Positions 36,037-45,548 of a DNA stretch of 64,000 nucleotides are shown here, in pieces (position 1 is the first letter of the stretch; each line of letters opens with the position of its first letter). Source of the stretch: Adiantum capillus-veneris (taxonomy: Eukaryota; Streptophyta; Polypodiopsida; Polypodiales; Pteridaceae); assembly GCA_014529385.2 (NCBI GenBank), contig CM043953.1:87444342-87508341 (forward strand), in the 5' to 3' direction. The position numbers were made by a program, and so were the translations under genes. The notes under the pieces were generated by a model, which worked only from the letters and a program-made list of their open reading frames with translations, had not been told where the DNA came from and ran no database searches.

Positions 36037-37570
36037 GAAATGAAATGAAATGATATATTAATGGCTTCAAAAGGCCAAAATGACCTATGAGACCATCAGA
36101 TACAAATTGGTGAATCTAATACAATGTCTGAAGTACAAGTACAAAAAGTAGTACTGAATGTAAAAATGAAACTGAAATTGAAGTGTGAAATGTGAAATGT
36201 GAAAATGTAGAATAGGCCCTCAATGACAATCTGGGTGTCGTGCTAGAATGCCTCTGATCCTCTGCCGAGTCTCCGTCGATGGAGTGTGCTCCTGTGTCTC
36301 GATCGTGGTCGTCTAGATCTCCCGAGCTCAGTCGCCCTGTCAATGAGGGTGCCTCTGGTATAAATGCGGGTACAACCTTGTGCTGGTGGTTGGTCTCCTG
36401 GCTCCCTCGATCCAAAGAAGTATGTGATCTGTCTCTGTGACTGTGGTACTCCATGTCTCCTCAGCATACTATCTCTATGTCGGTGTAGCTCAAGTAGATA
36501 TAAGCCAAGGCATCTCTGATCCTGATACCTCATGACTCTATCTAGGGGTCCAAAACCCTCCCTGAATAAGCAATGGAAGCGCCCTCGTATCTCACAATAC
36601 ACAGTACAGTGGCATATGTAGTGTAGCTCTATCTCTGGATCTCTACCGAATAGTTGGCATATCCTAGACTCCGGTGGTATCCCTCTGAATCTACCCGTCT
36701 CAATCTCCACCTGGTGTGAGGATGTGCGAATCTGACCAATAGCACATCGCAGACCGGGAGACAAATGAGTGTCCATGTAGCTCGAATGAGTCACAAACCC
36801 ATCTCCCGAAATTTGGAGAAGATGCTCTTGTAGAAAGCCATCTTCGTGCCCAACTCCTGCATCGGCTCTACCCATGTCCTCCTGGTGTCCAACTGTATAA
36901 GATCCTGACGAATGAGTCTAGTGATCTCCGTCTGTGTGACTGGCAAGGAGGGTGCATCCAGGGAATACTGAAAAGGAGGCAATCTATCCATGCTGAGACC
37001 ATGCCTCTGAAACCATGAGGTCATCTGCACATACCAACATGATGCATCTCCCTGCATCGCTAACTGTCTAGAGGACTCAAGAGCCAATCTAGTGTATCTG
37101 CCTCTATGTGTATCCCATAGACTGTGCATAAAGGATACTGATCTGGTAAGAGTCTCAATCTCTATAGGGGGGGCGTCTACCTCCGCTCGAATAATCGCAT
37201 GTGGTACGGAGGCCTTGGCTCTAATCATCCGGGATATCATAAATACCAAGGGTCTCTCCATGTTCCTCCAACTGTCATTATTCACAGATGGTCCCCAAAC
37301 CTGGACCCCATAAAGCATAGCTGAAGCAACCAAAGTATCAAAGAGCCATAGCTTTGTTCATGGTTCTTGAAACTGAACCTGCGAACACATCCTCTCTAGC
37401 CCTCCCAATGCCACATAGGCTCTGGACAGTCTAGTCCCTGTTGCTCTCCTCAAAGTAAACCTCAGTCCCGTGAATACCACCCCTAGATATGTATATTCAT
37501 CTGTGTACTCCACAGTGTCCTGACCATATACGAGTGTAGGTGCCGATCTATTGATCCACTGTGGAGTACA
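36034..37570 (-). mobile_element. LINE copy C (5'-truncated)
   Basis: The ORF2 C-terminal domain is split over two frames: 37333-36791 (ASAMLYGVQVWGPSV, LIRQDLIQLDTRRTW) and 36875-36243 (GDGFVTHSSYMDTHL, CQLFGRDPEIELHYICHC), where the zinc cluster has lost its second Cys (CQLF). Upstream at 37340-37500 the conserved FTLRRATGTRLSRAYVALGG block is present. The 3' tail on the minus strand is ATCATTTCATTTCATTTCATTTC, joined to (CT)n. The 5' end meets the ORF1-only LINE at about 37570. Confidence 0.85.
37504..37570. repeat. 14 bp inverted repeat at the LINE C/ORF1 LINE junction
   Basis: TGTACTCCACAGTG (37504-37517) and its exact reverse complement CACTGTGGAGTACA (37557-37570), separated by 39 bp. 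It could form a hairpin. It lies where LINE copy C meets the 3' tail of the next LINE. Confidence 0.85.
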
Positions 37571-37746
37571 GAGAGAGATAGATAGATTGAATTATCGTCC
37601 ACGGAGGTCAAATATGACCCATGGGACCGAAATCAAAACATTACAAAGGGGTTCTTCTAAATAGGGGGATCATGAGATACATCTCAGTTAAGGACTGAGG
37701 GTCCAAAGAGGTGTCAAAGGAAAAGGAAAAGTTGAAATGAACAAAA

Positions 37747-38536
37747 CTAAGAAGGGGAAGGTGAGGGGAGGGCCAGCTTGGGAGTTCGAAACTCCTGGAT
37801 AATGGCTTTACCTCCTCGATAGACTACCCATTTCCCTGCTGTGCGTGCTTCTCGCATCTTCTGGAGTTCTGCCTTTTTTTGTTTGAGTTGGGCGGGTGTG
37901 AGATCTTTTGCAAACCAAATTTTAGTATCCTTGAGGAGCCTTGATTGTTCGAGGAGTTCGGTTCGATTCGCCTTGGTCTTAAAAGTTAGGATTGCATGAT
38001 TGGTGCGATGCTCATGTGTAAGAAAGGTGATTGTTGCTGGATCCCATTGTACCAAAGGGGTTACTGCTTGGATACGGGCAGAGCACTTGTGAAACTTGTG
38101 ATCTCCCTCCCCTTTCCAGTCACTTGGGAGCCCGCCAATGCGGACATTGAGGGAGATGCCCTCTTGTCATTGTCGCTCGCATAGTGTGGATGTCACACAG
38201 TCCTCGACCTTGCGAAAGATTACTTCGTGCACTTGATTTTTGACCTCCTTCGTGAGTTTGGTCTCCACTTTCGCTGTTGAACTTGACTTCCATCTCTTCC
38301 ATCTCTTCTTTCTTGCAGTTTTCCATTGCGGCAAGCCGTGTCTCGATGGTGACAAGTCTTAGCTTGAGCTCCTCATTCTCCTTGCGAAGCTGTCTGACTT
38401 CATTTTGAAGGCCGACGACGTTGTCCTGCTTCGGGGGTGTTGCTACAACTCCTGCGAAAGTGAGCTTGCTGCGGGATGAAGCTCGAGTGGCCATCTTTGT
38501 TGCTTGTTGCGGGATGAAGCTCGAGTGACTGTCCAT
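37747..38536 (-). pseudogene. LINE ORF1-type protein (coiled coil plus RNA-binding-like domain)
   Basis: The N-terminal frame has SKLTFAGVVATPP, then a coiled coil VGLQNEVRQLRKENEELKLR continuing through TIETRLAAMENCKK. A frameshift near 38120-38190 leads to the C-terminal frame with HRTNHAILTFKTKANRTEL, TKIWFAKDLTPAQLKQKKAE and GKWVVYRGGKAII. The last is the pattern of the carboxyl domain of L1-type ORF1 proteins, which bind RNA as coiled-coil trimers. The break means this copy would not be made whole. Confidence 0.7.
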
Positions 38537-38748
38537 AGGCTCGGGGTGGGAAAGGCCGCTTAGGGTTTTTAATGTATCACTGTGTGAGCTTGAAAGGTAA
38601 ATAATAATGTGAACTACTGGACAACGAGGAGACGGGGGCGGGTATGGGAGGCAGGAGGCAGTCCGTGGACGGAACAGGGAGCCTGTGATGGCGCTGCTCG
38701 AGCAGGTGATGGTGCGCTAGTGGCGGGACAGAGCGGCGGCGCTGTTGC

Positions 38749-38934
38749 TGAAGGGGATCGGGGAGCACCATAGACGGAGAGTGAGAGAGAGGAGACACAC
38801 ACACACGATGTGGGTGGGGAGACTCAAAAGAGTGAGCAGTCCCCTATACACTTATGCTATGTATAAGGTATACACGTCAGTGGGCGCCCAGACTCTGGGC
38901 GTCCGGGCAAGGCACAGACGCCTATACCCCAACA
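38749..38934 (-). repeat. 3' LTR of the small copia element
   Basis: 186 bp, preceded on the minus strand by polypurine tract AAGTGGGAGGT (complement of 38935-38945). It includes a short (AC)n and GA-rich patch. Near identical to 42040-42224. Confidence 0.92.
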
Positions 38935-39013
38935 ACCTCCCACTTAAAGGCGACTGTGCCTTTAAGCAAGAGAACCTAGTCTAAAGACTACAAAAGGCGA
39001 GAGAAAACCGCTC

Positions 39014-40348
39014 TCAACCGATGCCCACTGGCTGGCTGTGATCGTGTGCATCCGACTGTCCTGCTCCCGTGTAAGTCCATACACCACCAGACGTACCGCA
39101 CACGTACTGCAAGTATGTACGCAATACCTGCATATCTCCCTCGTGCACTATGCCATCATCAGTCAACAAACGACTGACAACCCCAACTGCAAATGCTCCC
39201 ACTGCAGCTGCAAAATCCGGTCTCAAGATCAACATCTCATACATGAGACCACCAAATGCCGATGCAATGCTAGCGGGCCCTGCTAGCTCTACGGAGCATG
39301 CATCAACATATATATCCCTGGCAATAGGCATCTCTGACTGACAAGGCGTGTCAGCCACATGCATCTCCTGACTGTCCGCAAAAGACGCATCAACCTGTCG
39401 TGCAACCTCAGAGCAAACCAGCTGCTCTAGGTGTCTGCTGGAAGACATATCCTGCACAACTATATCCCCATGCTCACCGTCGAGCATAGAAAGGAATGAT
39501 TGCATAATCGTTGACATCTCAGTCTCCTCTGCAATAATCCACTGCAAACATGACCACTCAATCTGCTGTGACTCACTAGAGCTCTTATGCTCTAACTCCG
39601 TATGCATAGACTCTTGCACAACGTCCTCCTGTTGTGACTCACTAGAGCAAGACCGCTCTACCTGTCTATCTTGCATAGAAGTATCTCGCACAATTGACTC
39701 TCTGCTTTGCTCAGTCACTAGCAAAGCATGCATGTCTGACTCTATCACCTCTCTGTGTGACTGCTCAAGTCGTGCCCCAACTGTGTGCACAACGAGCTCA
39801 CTACTCTGCACTCCATGCAAAGCACCCTGCAACCCATGAGCAAAAGAGATTGTCCGGGTCTCTCGCTCTCTGCATGGTTGTAACAAGATTGAGACTCGAC
39901 CATCTCGCACTAGTACTACGTGCAATGGGTACCATGTGCCAACTCTAGCACCTCTCGCAATCACTAGCGAACCCAAATGCAACGCAAAAGATCGCTCAAG
40001 CAGCGATACCCGACATCCACTATCCCTGAGCTGACCAACGGAGATCAAACTCATCATCAAATCTGGCACATGACGCACATCTCTGAGCACGTACGATGCA
40101 CCGCTCGGTAATGACACTCTCACATCTCCTGAACCAGCAATCTCATGCAGTGACCCATCTGCCAATCGCACACTACCATGCACTCTGCTAGAATAGCTAC
40201 TGAACCAGTCACGATACGGAGTGACATAAAAAGTAGCGTCCCTGTCTAGCACCCACTGCAAAAGAAGTGCACTATCCTCAGACGTCAAAAAATCAGGAGT
40301 AATACAGGAAGCAAATGTGACCTCATTGTCACTAGGGTACTCAGACAC
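39014..40348 (-). CDS. chimeric copia polyprotein remnant, 444 aa
   Basis: Residues about 25-160 match the copia protease and gag-pre-integrase region: LQWVLDRDATFYVTP (usual DSGAS reads DRDAT, so no active protease), RDVRHVPDLMMSLISVGQL and GSLVIARGARVGTWYPL. About 180 Ser/Glu/Gln-rich residues follow (SSSESQQ repeats) with no family. The last 80 residues resemble the RT to RNase H connection of copia: LMYEMLILRPDFAAAVGA, VVSRLLTDDG, LQYVCGTSGGVWTYTG. Integrase and RT cores are absent. The frame is fully open, which in a mobile copy suggests either youth or a kept function. I assign no enzymatic role. Confidence 0.65.
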   Translation of the reverse strand: MSEYPSDNEVTFASCITPDFLTSEDSALLLQWVLDRDATFYVTPYRDWFSSYSSRVHGSVRLADGSLHEIAGSGDVRVSLPSGASYVLRDVRHVPDLMMSLISVGQLRDSGCRVSLLERSFALHLGSLVIARGARVGTWYPLHVVLVRDGRVSILLQPCRERETRTISFAHGLQGALHGVQSSELVVHTVGARLEQSHREVIESDMHALLVTEQSRESIVRDTSMQDRQVERSCSSESQQEDVVQESMHTELEHKSSSESQQIEWSCLQWIIAEETEMSTIMQSFLSMLDGEHGDIVVQDMSSSRHLEQLVCSEVARQVDASFADSQEMHVADTPCQSEMPIARDIYVDACSVELAGPASIASAFGGLMYEMLILRPDFAAAVGAFAVGVVSRLLTDDGIVHEGDMQVLRTYLQYVCGTSGGVWTYTGAGQSDAHDHSQPVGIG

Positions 40349-40429
40349 TCTATCTGATCTGCAATTGTCAAGTCAACGGAGCCTATAGCATCTACTGCAT
40401 CCTTGAGACTAGCCTGTCTCTTGTGCTAT

Positions 40430-40530
40430 CTCATACGACGAAAGCATCGCCGTCTAATGTGCCCTGTGTGACCACAATGCCAACATCTCAAGTGTCGACA
40501 TGAACGAGAACGTCGTCTCTCATGAGTCAT
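40430..40530 (-). CDS. small CCHC zinc-knuckle ORF of the small copia element
   Basis: Minus strand from an ATG near 40531: MTHERRRSRSCRHL, then CWHCGHTGHIRRRC (C-x2-C-x4-H-x4-C), then FRRMR and a stop near 40430. About 33 residues, very basic. It is the nucleocapsid type of motif expected at the end of copia gag. It lies 80 bp upstream of the 444-residue ORF. It could be a remnant of a longer gag or a small RNA-binding peptide. Confidence 0.6.
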
Positions 40531-42025
40531 TGTCCTAGACTCGAAAGTCTCACACATATTGACTACTATAAGTGAATGTCAAAAATAACCAAGAGCTGTA
40601 ACCCTACTCTAGGTACGGTAGCAATGAAATGCACTCAACTAATCCAAAAGAAGCAACCTGCAATGAGAAAATGCTCTCCGAAAAAGAGCTCACCAGCACC
40701 TACAATGCTCATGCGAATCCACGCATAAAATCTCTCGCAGTAGTGTAACCACACTGTGCTCCACAAATGACAATGATGCAAATCCCAAATGCCAAGTGTA
40801 CGAGGCTCTTAAGAGTAAACCAAGCTCCTGTATGGTTGTAAAATATGGCTACAAATCAGCCCCAAAATTCAGCTCTTAAACAACTGCATAAACAAGTCTC
40901 AAACGTATCCCAAATCAGCCTACAACTGAGCCATACATGGACACCTGCAAATAGGAAACAATGTCTGAAAATTCAGCACCCAAATAAGCCCTCAAAACTA
41001 CCTATAAACTTGTAAACCTTAGCTGAAACCTGTTGAAAAAACTCAAGCCATTAGTGCTCGAATCTGGCTACCTAGCTCGTAGCCACACAAGCATACATCA
41101 CAATATTCACTCTTGTGAGTGTGCCAAGATAACTGTACGCCTGTCAAACCGTGAGCGAATCACCAAGTCCACACTGTGCGGTATCGATGCATACACATGC
41201 ACAAATCTCCCACCTGCAGAGAACACCGCACGCAAATGCTGAGTGCAACCCGCAATCTCTACCTAGATCGCATAAATGATGCGCATAAAACTCCTGGGAA
41301 AATTTCGCCAGAGTTTCGTCAGTAAAACGGCCACAAAATCAGTAACCAAACTGATTGCACGCTCAAAACCATGAGCAAATAAAGCACATCAAACCGCACT
41401 CCAAATGCATGCACCAATCTCCACACTTTGCATACATAATTGCAAACACCTGCAAATCTAGTACACAAATATCTGCTCTACCTGTGACTGCCAAAAAACA
41501 TGCTCGAGGCATACATTTCCGAGCTCAAATGCAATCACATTAGTCTCCCTGAGCATCAAACCACATAAGGCATACATCATATCCTCCCACCTGTGAGGAA
41601 ACTTGCAACAAATATCACTCACATCTCCTCGACACACAATAAACAACTGCTGCTGCAGAAAATTCAGCGTTCAGAATTTTAAAATTCTGATATAACGAGC
41701 GCGTCCGGAGCATGCCAAAACCCCAAGGTAGACTCCTGGATCACATGTATCCGAGTCCGGGTGTGAAAGCTATGCCAAAAACCTCCGTTTCGGCCCAAAA
41801 ACGCAGCATAAACTGCCAAAAGAGGGCTGAAAATGCAGCTCCTCAACCGTAGCTCGAATGAGGTTTCTGATGGCTCGAATGGCTTCGAAAGGGGGGTAAA
41901 ATGCAAGCACACCTGGTGGAAACGCTCTCGGAAAGCTGCATTTGCCGATGCCGAAGTCGAAACCCTGTTTGGACTCTTAAAAGTCCGTGCGTGCGCGGAC
42001 ACGAAAACAGCAAGCACAAAACCTC
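40531..42025 (-). other. long leader of the small copia element, no clear ORF
   Basis: About 1.5 kb between the primer-binding site and the zinc-knuckle ORF without a gag frame. At 41820-42035 the sequence matches 61860-62090 of the larger copia: the block AGCTCGAATGAGGTTTCTGA, then GAAACGCTCTCGGAAAGCTG, then the region ending in the primer-binding site. Shared leader sequence often carries the packaging signal. Confidence 0.7.
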
Positions 42026-42037
42026 GCTCTGATATCA
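42026..42037 (-). promoter_or_regulatory. primer-binding site, tRNA-iMet type
   Basis: Minus strand TGATATCAGAGC, one base different from TGGTATCAGAGC, just inside the 5' LTR. Confidence 0.8.
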
Positions 42038-42039
42038 AT

Positions 42040-42224
42040 TGAAGGGGATCGGGGAGCACCACAGACGGAGAGTGAGAGAGAGAAGGAGACACACACGATG
42101 TGGGTGGGGAGACTCAAAAGAGTGAGCAGCCCCCTATACACTTATGCTATGTATAAGGTATACACGTCAGTGGGTGCCCAGACTCTGGGCAGCCGGGCAA
42201 GGCACAGACGCCTATACCCCAACA
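42040..42224 (-). repeat. 5' LTR of the small copia element
   Basis: 185 bp, nearly identical to 38749-38934. It is followed on the plus strand by target duplication GTTGC and the GC-rich leader of the ORF1-only LINE. Confidence 0.92.
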
Positions 42225-42360
42225 GTTGCTGGAGTTGTGACGCAGAGCCGCTCGGGCTGGAGCTGGGATAGGGCAGCGCTGTAGAGCCGGGGGACCCCCC
42301 GCAAGGCAGCCCCTCGCCCAGGGGGAGGTCAGCGAAGCAGGAGAGCAAGAGAGCTAGGGT

Positions 42361-42361
<1 letters not shown>

Positions 42362-42413
<52 letters not shown>
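42362..42413. repeat. (GA)n microsatellite, left of the LINE tail
   Basis: About 26 GA units, between the 5' end of the ORF1-only LINE and a LINE 3' tail. Confidence 0.97.
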
Positions 42414-42417
<4 letters not shown>

Positions 42418-42560
42418 AATGTTATATTAAACATCTTCAAAAGGCTAAAATGACTTATGAGACCAAACTGATACAATCCTTGTGGATCTAATCCAATGTT
42501 TGGGTATGAAAATAAAATGAAGTAAAGTGAAAGACTAAGGACTAAAACTAAAAAACTACT

Positions 42561-42562
<2 letters not shown>
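42414..42562 (-). mobile_element. LINE 3' tail only (150 bp copy)
   Basis: Matches the 3' untranslated ends of LINE copies A-C: AAGGCTAAAATGACTTATGAGACC, the GATACAATCCTTGTGGATC block and AATGTTTGGGTATGAAAATA (each segment read on the plus strand, compare 32245-32300). It ends on the minus strand in AACATTTCATC joined to (CT)n. Both sides are (GA)n, so this extremely 5'-truncated copy appears to sit inside a microsatellite. Confidence 0.88.

Positions 42563-42640
<78 letters not shown>
42563..42640. repeat. (GA)n followed by poly-G
   Basis: About 24 GA units (42563-42612) run into about 29 G (42612-42640). Length of the G run should be treated with care. Confidence 0.95.
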
Positions 42641-42749
42641 AGACCATCCTTTTGGAAATCTGCTTGCCAAAAAAGTACTTTGTGTGAAATGCTTGCCTAA
42701 ACAATACATCTTGATTGATTTGTCTCTTTCTTGTGAGCCTCTTTAACCT

Positions 42750-43475
42750 TAAGCTTAAGATGTCACTTGATAAAACAATCGTTTTCTTTACAAAAATGTC
42801 ATTTCATATTATTATGGCCTTTATTGCCAAACTTCTCACACCTATTGTTGTTTGAAGAAGCAATAATTATGAGGACATGCCTACTTCTCAAAGAAGCATT
42901 GGAGGTGGCAACAATGGTATTTTTCTTTTGTTTGTGTAGCCGCAAATGCTTATTCAACAACACACCACTTAACTCGATTCTTCTACACTGGCCTCTTGCA
43001 ACAATACAACAGAGAAAATACAATCAAACTTAATATCATCAAGTTTATTATCTATCACAAGTCTCACAGTGGAGATAAAAGTCTCACAAAAATATGAAAA
43101 AGTATCAAGAATTGTCTGCATAAGAGAATGTTCATGGATGACCTCACCAATAGCAATTAAGTGCTCATTGAGATCTTTAATCTCCACAAGCAGTACATCC
43201 ATATCCTCCTTGTGCATAACCTTTGACTCTAACTCTTTATGTACGTAAGTTATTTTTATTAAACTAAGACTTGCATATAAAGAAGCTAATATATCCCATG
43301 TTTGTTTGTTGTTTGAGATGAGAAAATGTGTGGGGTAATGGATGGCTTGACAAAGAGCACAATCAACACATGAGCTCCGTGTCTTTAGCATCCCAATGTG
43401 TCTGCTCAATAGTAGACAAAACAACTTTAGCAATGCTAAAACCTGCACCATCATCCCTAGAACCTGATTTTACAT
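42750..43475 (-). pseudogene. copia gag relic with zinc knuckle
   Basis: Minus strand 43454-42969: TWDILASLYASLSLIK, LESKVMHKEDMDVLLVEIKDL, HSLMQTILDTF and CETFISTVRLVIDN, the UBN2/gag_pre pattern of plant copia gag (W-x-x-L...Y, then helices ending in LP-Y-F-type motif). After a frame change NNNRCEKFGNKGHNNMKCHFC near 42760-42840 is the CCHC knuckle. No pol follows, so this is a fragment. It is a different family from the copia at 57-62 kb. Confidence 0.75.
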
Positions 43476-45062
43476 CTTAACCTCACACAATGTCCAAATG
43501 CCCTTAGCAACAAGGAGATGTTACATCATGTATCTCCAAAGTGGGTGGTTGTCCTTGTCCAATTTGTAATCAAGAGACAACTTGCTAAAAACATCATTGT
43601 TGTCAGCAATGGCCGAAGACTACACCTAATACAAAACCTACGTGCATATTTGAAAACTTCCCAAAACCAACATGTGCTATACGCCCATATTGGAAATGCA
43701 GGTGAAATGATACTAAGTAAAAGATACCAAGGTCTATGAGCTTGCCCAAAGGTTATGTTGCTCTACAAGCATTCACCAAAAGTCCCCTCAATCTGAAAAA
43801 GTGAGCAAGGAGGAAGGGTTTTGGCAATGGTGTTCAAATTGCTAGGCCTATTTGACATCATTTGTTGGAAAATGGTTGTAAGAATGCACACAGAGATGGA
43901 AGACCACACAACATAGGAAGTACAATTATTGAATGTGCTTACACAAAGATAATTCTTCTTCTAGAATGATGCATGTATATACACCTTGTAGGGAAGTGAC
44001 TTCTTTCCATATAACTGTGTGAATTGGCCCCATGCCATTGAACCTTGGCCCTTGACCCATGGGCCATGTAGCAATATTGGCCTACAGGACTCAAATTTGC
44101 CCAAAACTACAATTGGTCAAACACAACGCTTAATGTACTAAATCAGACGTTCATACGGGAGTCCTTGTTAAGGGGGAGAACATTGTCAATGCAAACACAA
44201 TATTAAATTTAGAGTTCCTTGCTACCATCCTCAACAAAGGAGCTTTAAACTCAAAGTTTTGTTTGCATTGATCAACTTCTCGCCCTTTGCGGTCTTAAGC
44301 GCCATTAGCAAAGAGTTGCACACAACCTGAACATTAAGGGAGCACAGCTAGCTATGAGCACTCCATTTCATTGAGAGGCGCTAGCCTCACCAATAAAGCT
44401 AGTATCTAGTCACTTTACTCGTGTGCTTTGTAAACAAAGAGCAAATCTTGGTTGTAATGAGTTCCACCCATTTTTTCACGTGTTCTGATTTTTCTGAGAT
44501 TCACAACCACCTACGAGTATGGAACATGCTTAAGCTAGAATATCCAAAGTTAAGTGCTTCAACTCCTTCGAATAAGATCCAAAGTGAACTTGATGCCCGT
44601 CGAGCTATCACTCCTCGATTGTGCCCGGCTTTTGGAAGAGTGTGAATTTGCCAACAAATACAAAGCTGCTGCAATTCACAATGTTGTCGTGGTGAACATA
44701 CATTGACAGAAAAGTGGACCAACAATTAGCCTTTACCAGAAAGTCTTGGAAAAAAAGCCACTCGACAAAATCAGAACGGTCTTGCAGCTAACGATCATAT
44801 AATTATCTGGCTCAAGCAGCTCAAAAGATAGTGTGCAAAGAAAGAAGATAACCACTCATGTTTACTCGGCGAATTTGAGCTATTATGGACTATGAAAAGC
44901 ACACCTTTCTATATTGCCACTACTGTCAAAACATAGAAAGGAAAAACATGATATGTGGAGAAGCCAAGCCTTGCAAGCTTAAGAGGCTTCTCATATCTAT
45001 TAGATAAGGTGGCATTTGTTATGCTCGATGATATCACTAGCTAGCAAATTCGTTTTAAGCTG
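43476..45062. other. unassigned stretch downstream of the SPT6-like gene
   Basis: No gene recognised in 1.6 kb. A purine run AAGGGGGAGAACATTGTC near 44169 resembles a copia polypurine tract followed by an LTR start, but no LTR pair was seen. ORFs at 43518-43739 and 44421-44645 have no similarity I recognise. Confidence 0.35.
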
Positions 45063-45305
45063 TGTATATTACAAGGCTCTGGCACATTTCCAGTAAGCCT
45101 TGGGAGAGCTTCCTATCAAAAAGCTCATGACTTCAACAAGTAGAGCTGTAGTGCAGTCTGCTATTCTTCGCAATTTTGTACAAAATCTGTCAAGCTACAT
45201 ACATCTGAAGCTAAAATATTACATGGCTTAGGCACATTTTGAGGGAGCTTATTTTCAAAAAGCTCATTGACTACAATAAGTGGAGCTATACTACTACGTT
45301 ATGCA
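45063..45305. repeat. imperfect tandem duplication, unit about 155 bp, 3' of the SPT6-like gene
   Basis: The block TTACAAGGCTCTGGCACATTT...CAAAAAGCTCATGAC...GCAATTTTGTACAA (from about 45068) recurs from about 45221 as TTACATGGCTTAGGCACATTT, CAAAAAGCTCATTGAC and GCAATTTTGTACAA. Several differences. It lies 240-480 bp past the stop codon of the SPT6-like gene, perhaps in its 3' untranslated region. Confidence 0.75.
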
Positions 45306-45548
45306 ATTTTGTACAAGGATTGTTGCATTTGGGAGTCCTTTTAAAAGTCTAGGCTATCTTGGCAGCATTTGATAGCCTGAGATGCTGTGGAATGGTCCAA
45401 CAGATCAAGCATAACCAAACATGCAAGCAAGCTAAATAACTTGATCAGTTATCATTCCTAAGCCCCCTCAGCATAGATTCTATCATTCTTCCAACTGCAA
45501 TACACCATTTGTGCACGCCGAGGCTCTCGCGCATGTGTCGTAGGCCCC

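Larger units (their letters stand above)
38749..42224 (-). mobile_element. complete non-autonomous Ty1/copia element, 3.48 kb
   Basis: Direct repeats of 186 bp (38749-38934) and 185 bp (42040-42224) with TGTTGGGG...CCCCTTCA ends on the minus strand and a perfect 5 bp target duplication GTTGC (38744-38748 and 42225-42229). Minus-strand order: LTR, iMet-type primer-binding site, 1.5 kb leader without a long ORF, CCHC knuckle, a 444-residue ORF and a polypurine tract AAGTGGGAGGT. No integrase core or RT was found. LTRs differ at about five positions and two small length changes, so it is fairly young. The leader matches the leader of the larger copia at 57-62 kb. Confidence 0.9.
37571..42360 (-). 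mobile_element. ORF1-only LINE, split by a nested copia element
   Basis: On the minus strand it starts at about 42360 with CCCTAGCTCTCTTGC next to a (CT)n tract, has a GC-rich leader (42360-42225, then 38748-38540), one ORF1 (38536-37747 in two frames) and a short 3' untranslated part ending in (ATCT)n near 37575. No endonuclease or RT lies between ORF1 and the 3' end. The copia element at 38749-42224 splits the leader, with a GTTGC duplication at the break. An ORF1-only LINE resembles the HAL1 type of mammals, which moves with enzymes from other LINEs. Confidence 0.65.

Noticed and set aside
38614-38804. Pro/Ser/His-rich ORFs on the minus strand
   Set aside because: They lie in the GC-rich leader of the ORF1-only LINE, are interrupted by the copia LTR and differ between overlapping frames.
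39038-39948. Plus-strand ORFs inside the small copia element
   Set aside because: Opposite to the LTR, primer-binding site and polypurine-tract orientation, and shadowing the 444-residue minus-strand frame.
44160-44190. Purine run that looks like a copia polypurine tract followed by an LTR
   Set aside because: No second LTR copy, no pol upstream on the plus strand and no target duplication could be seen.
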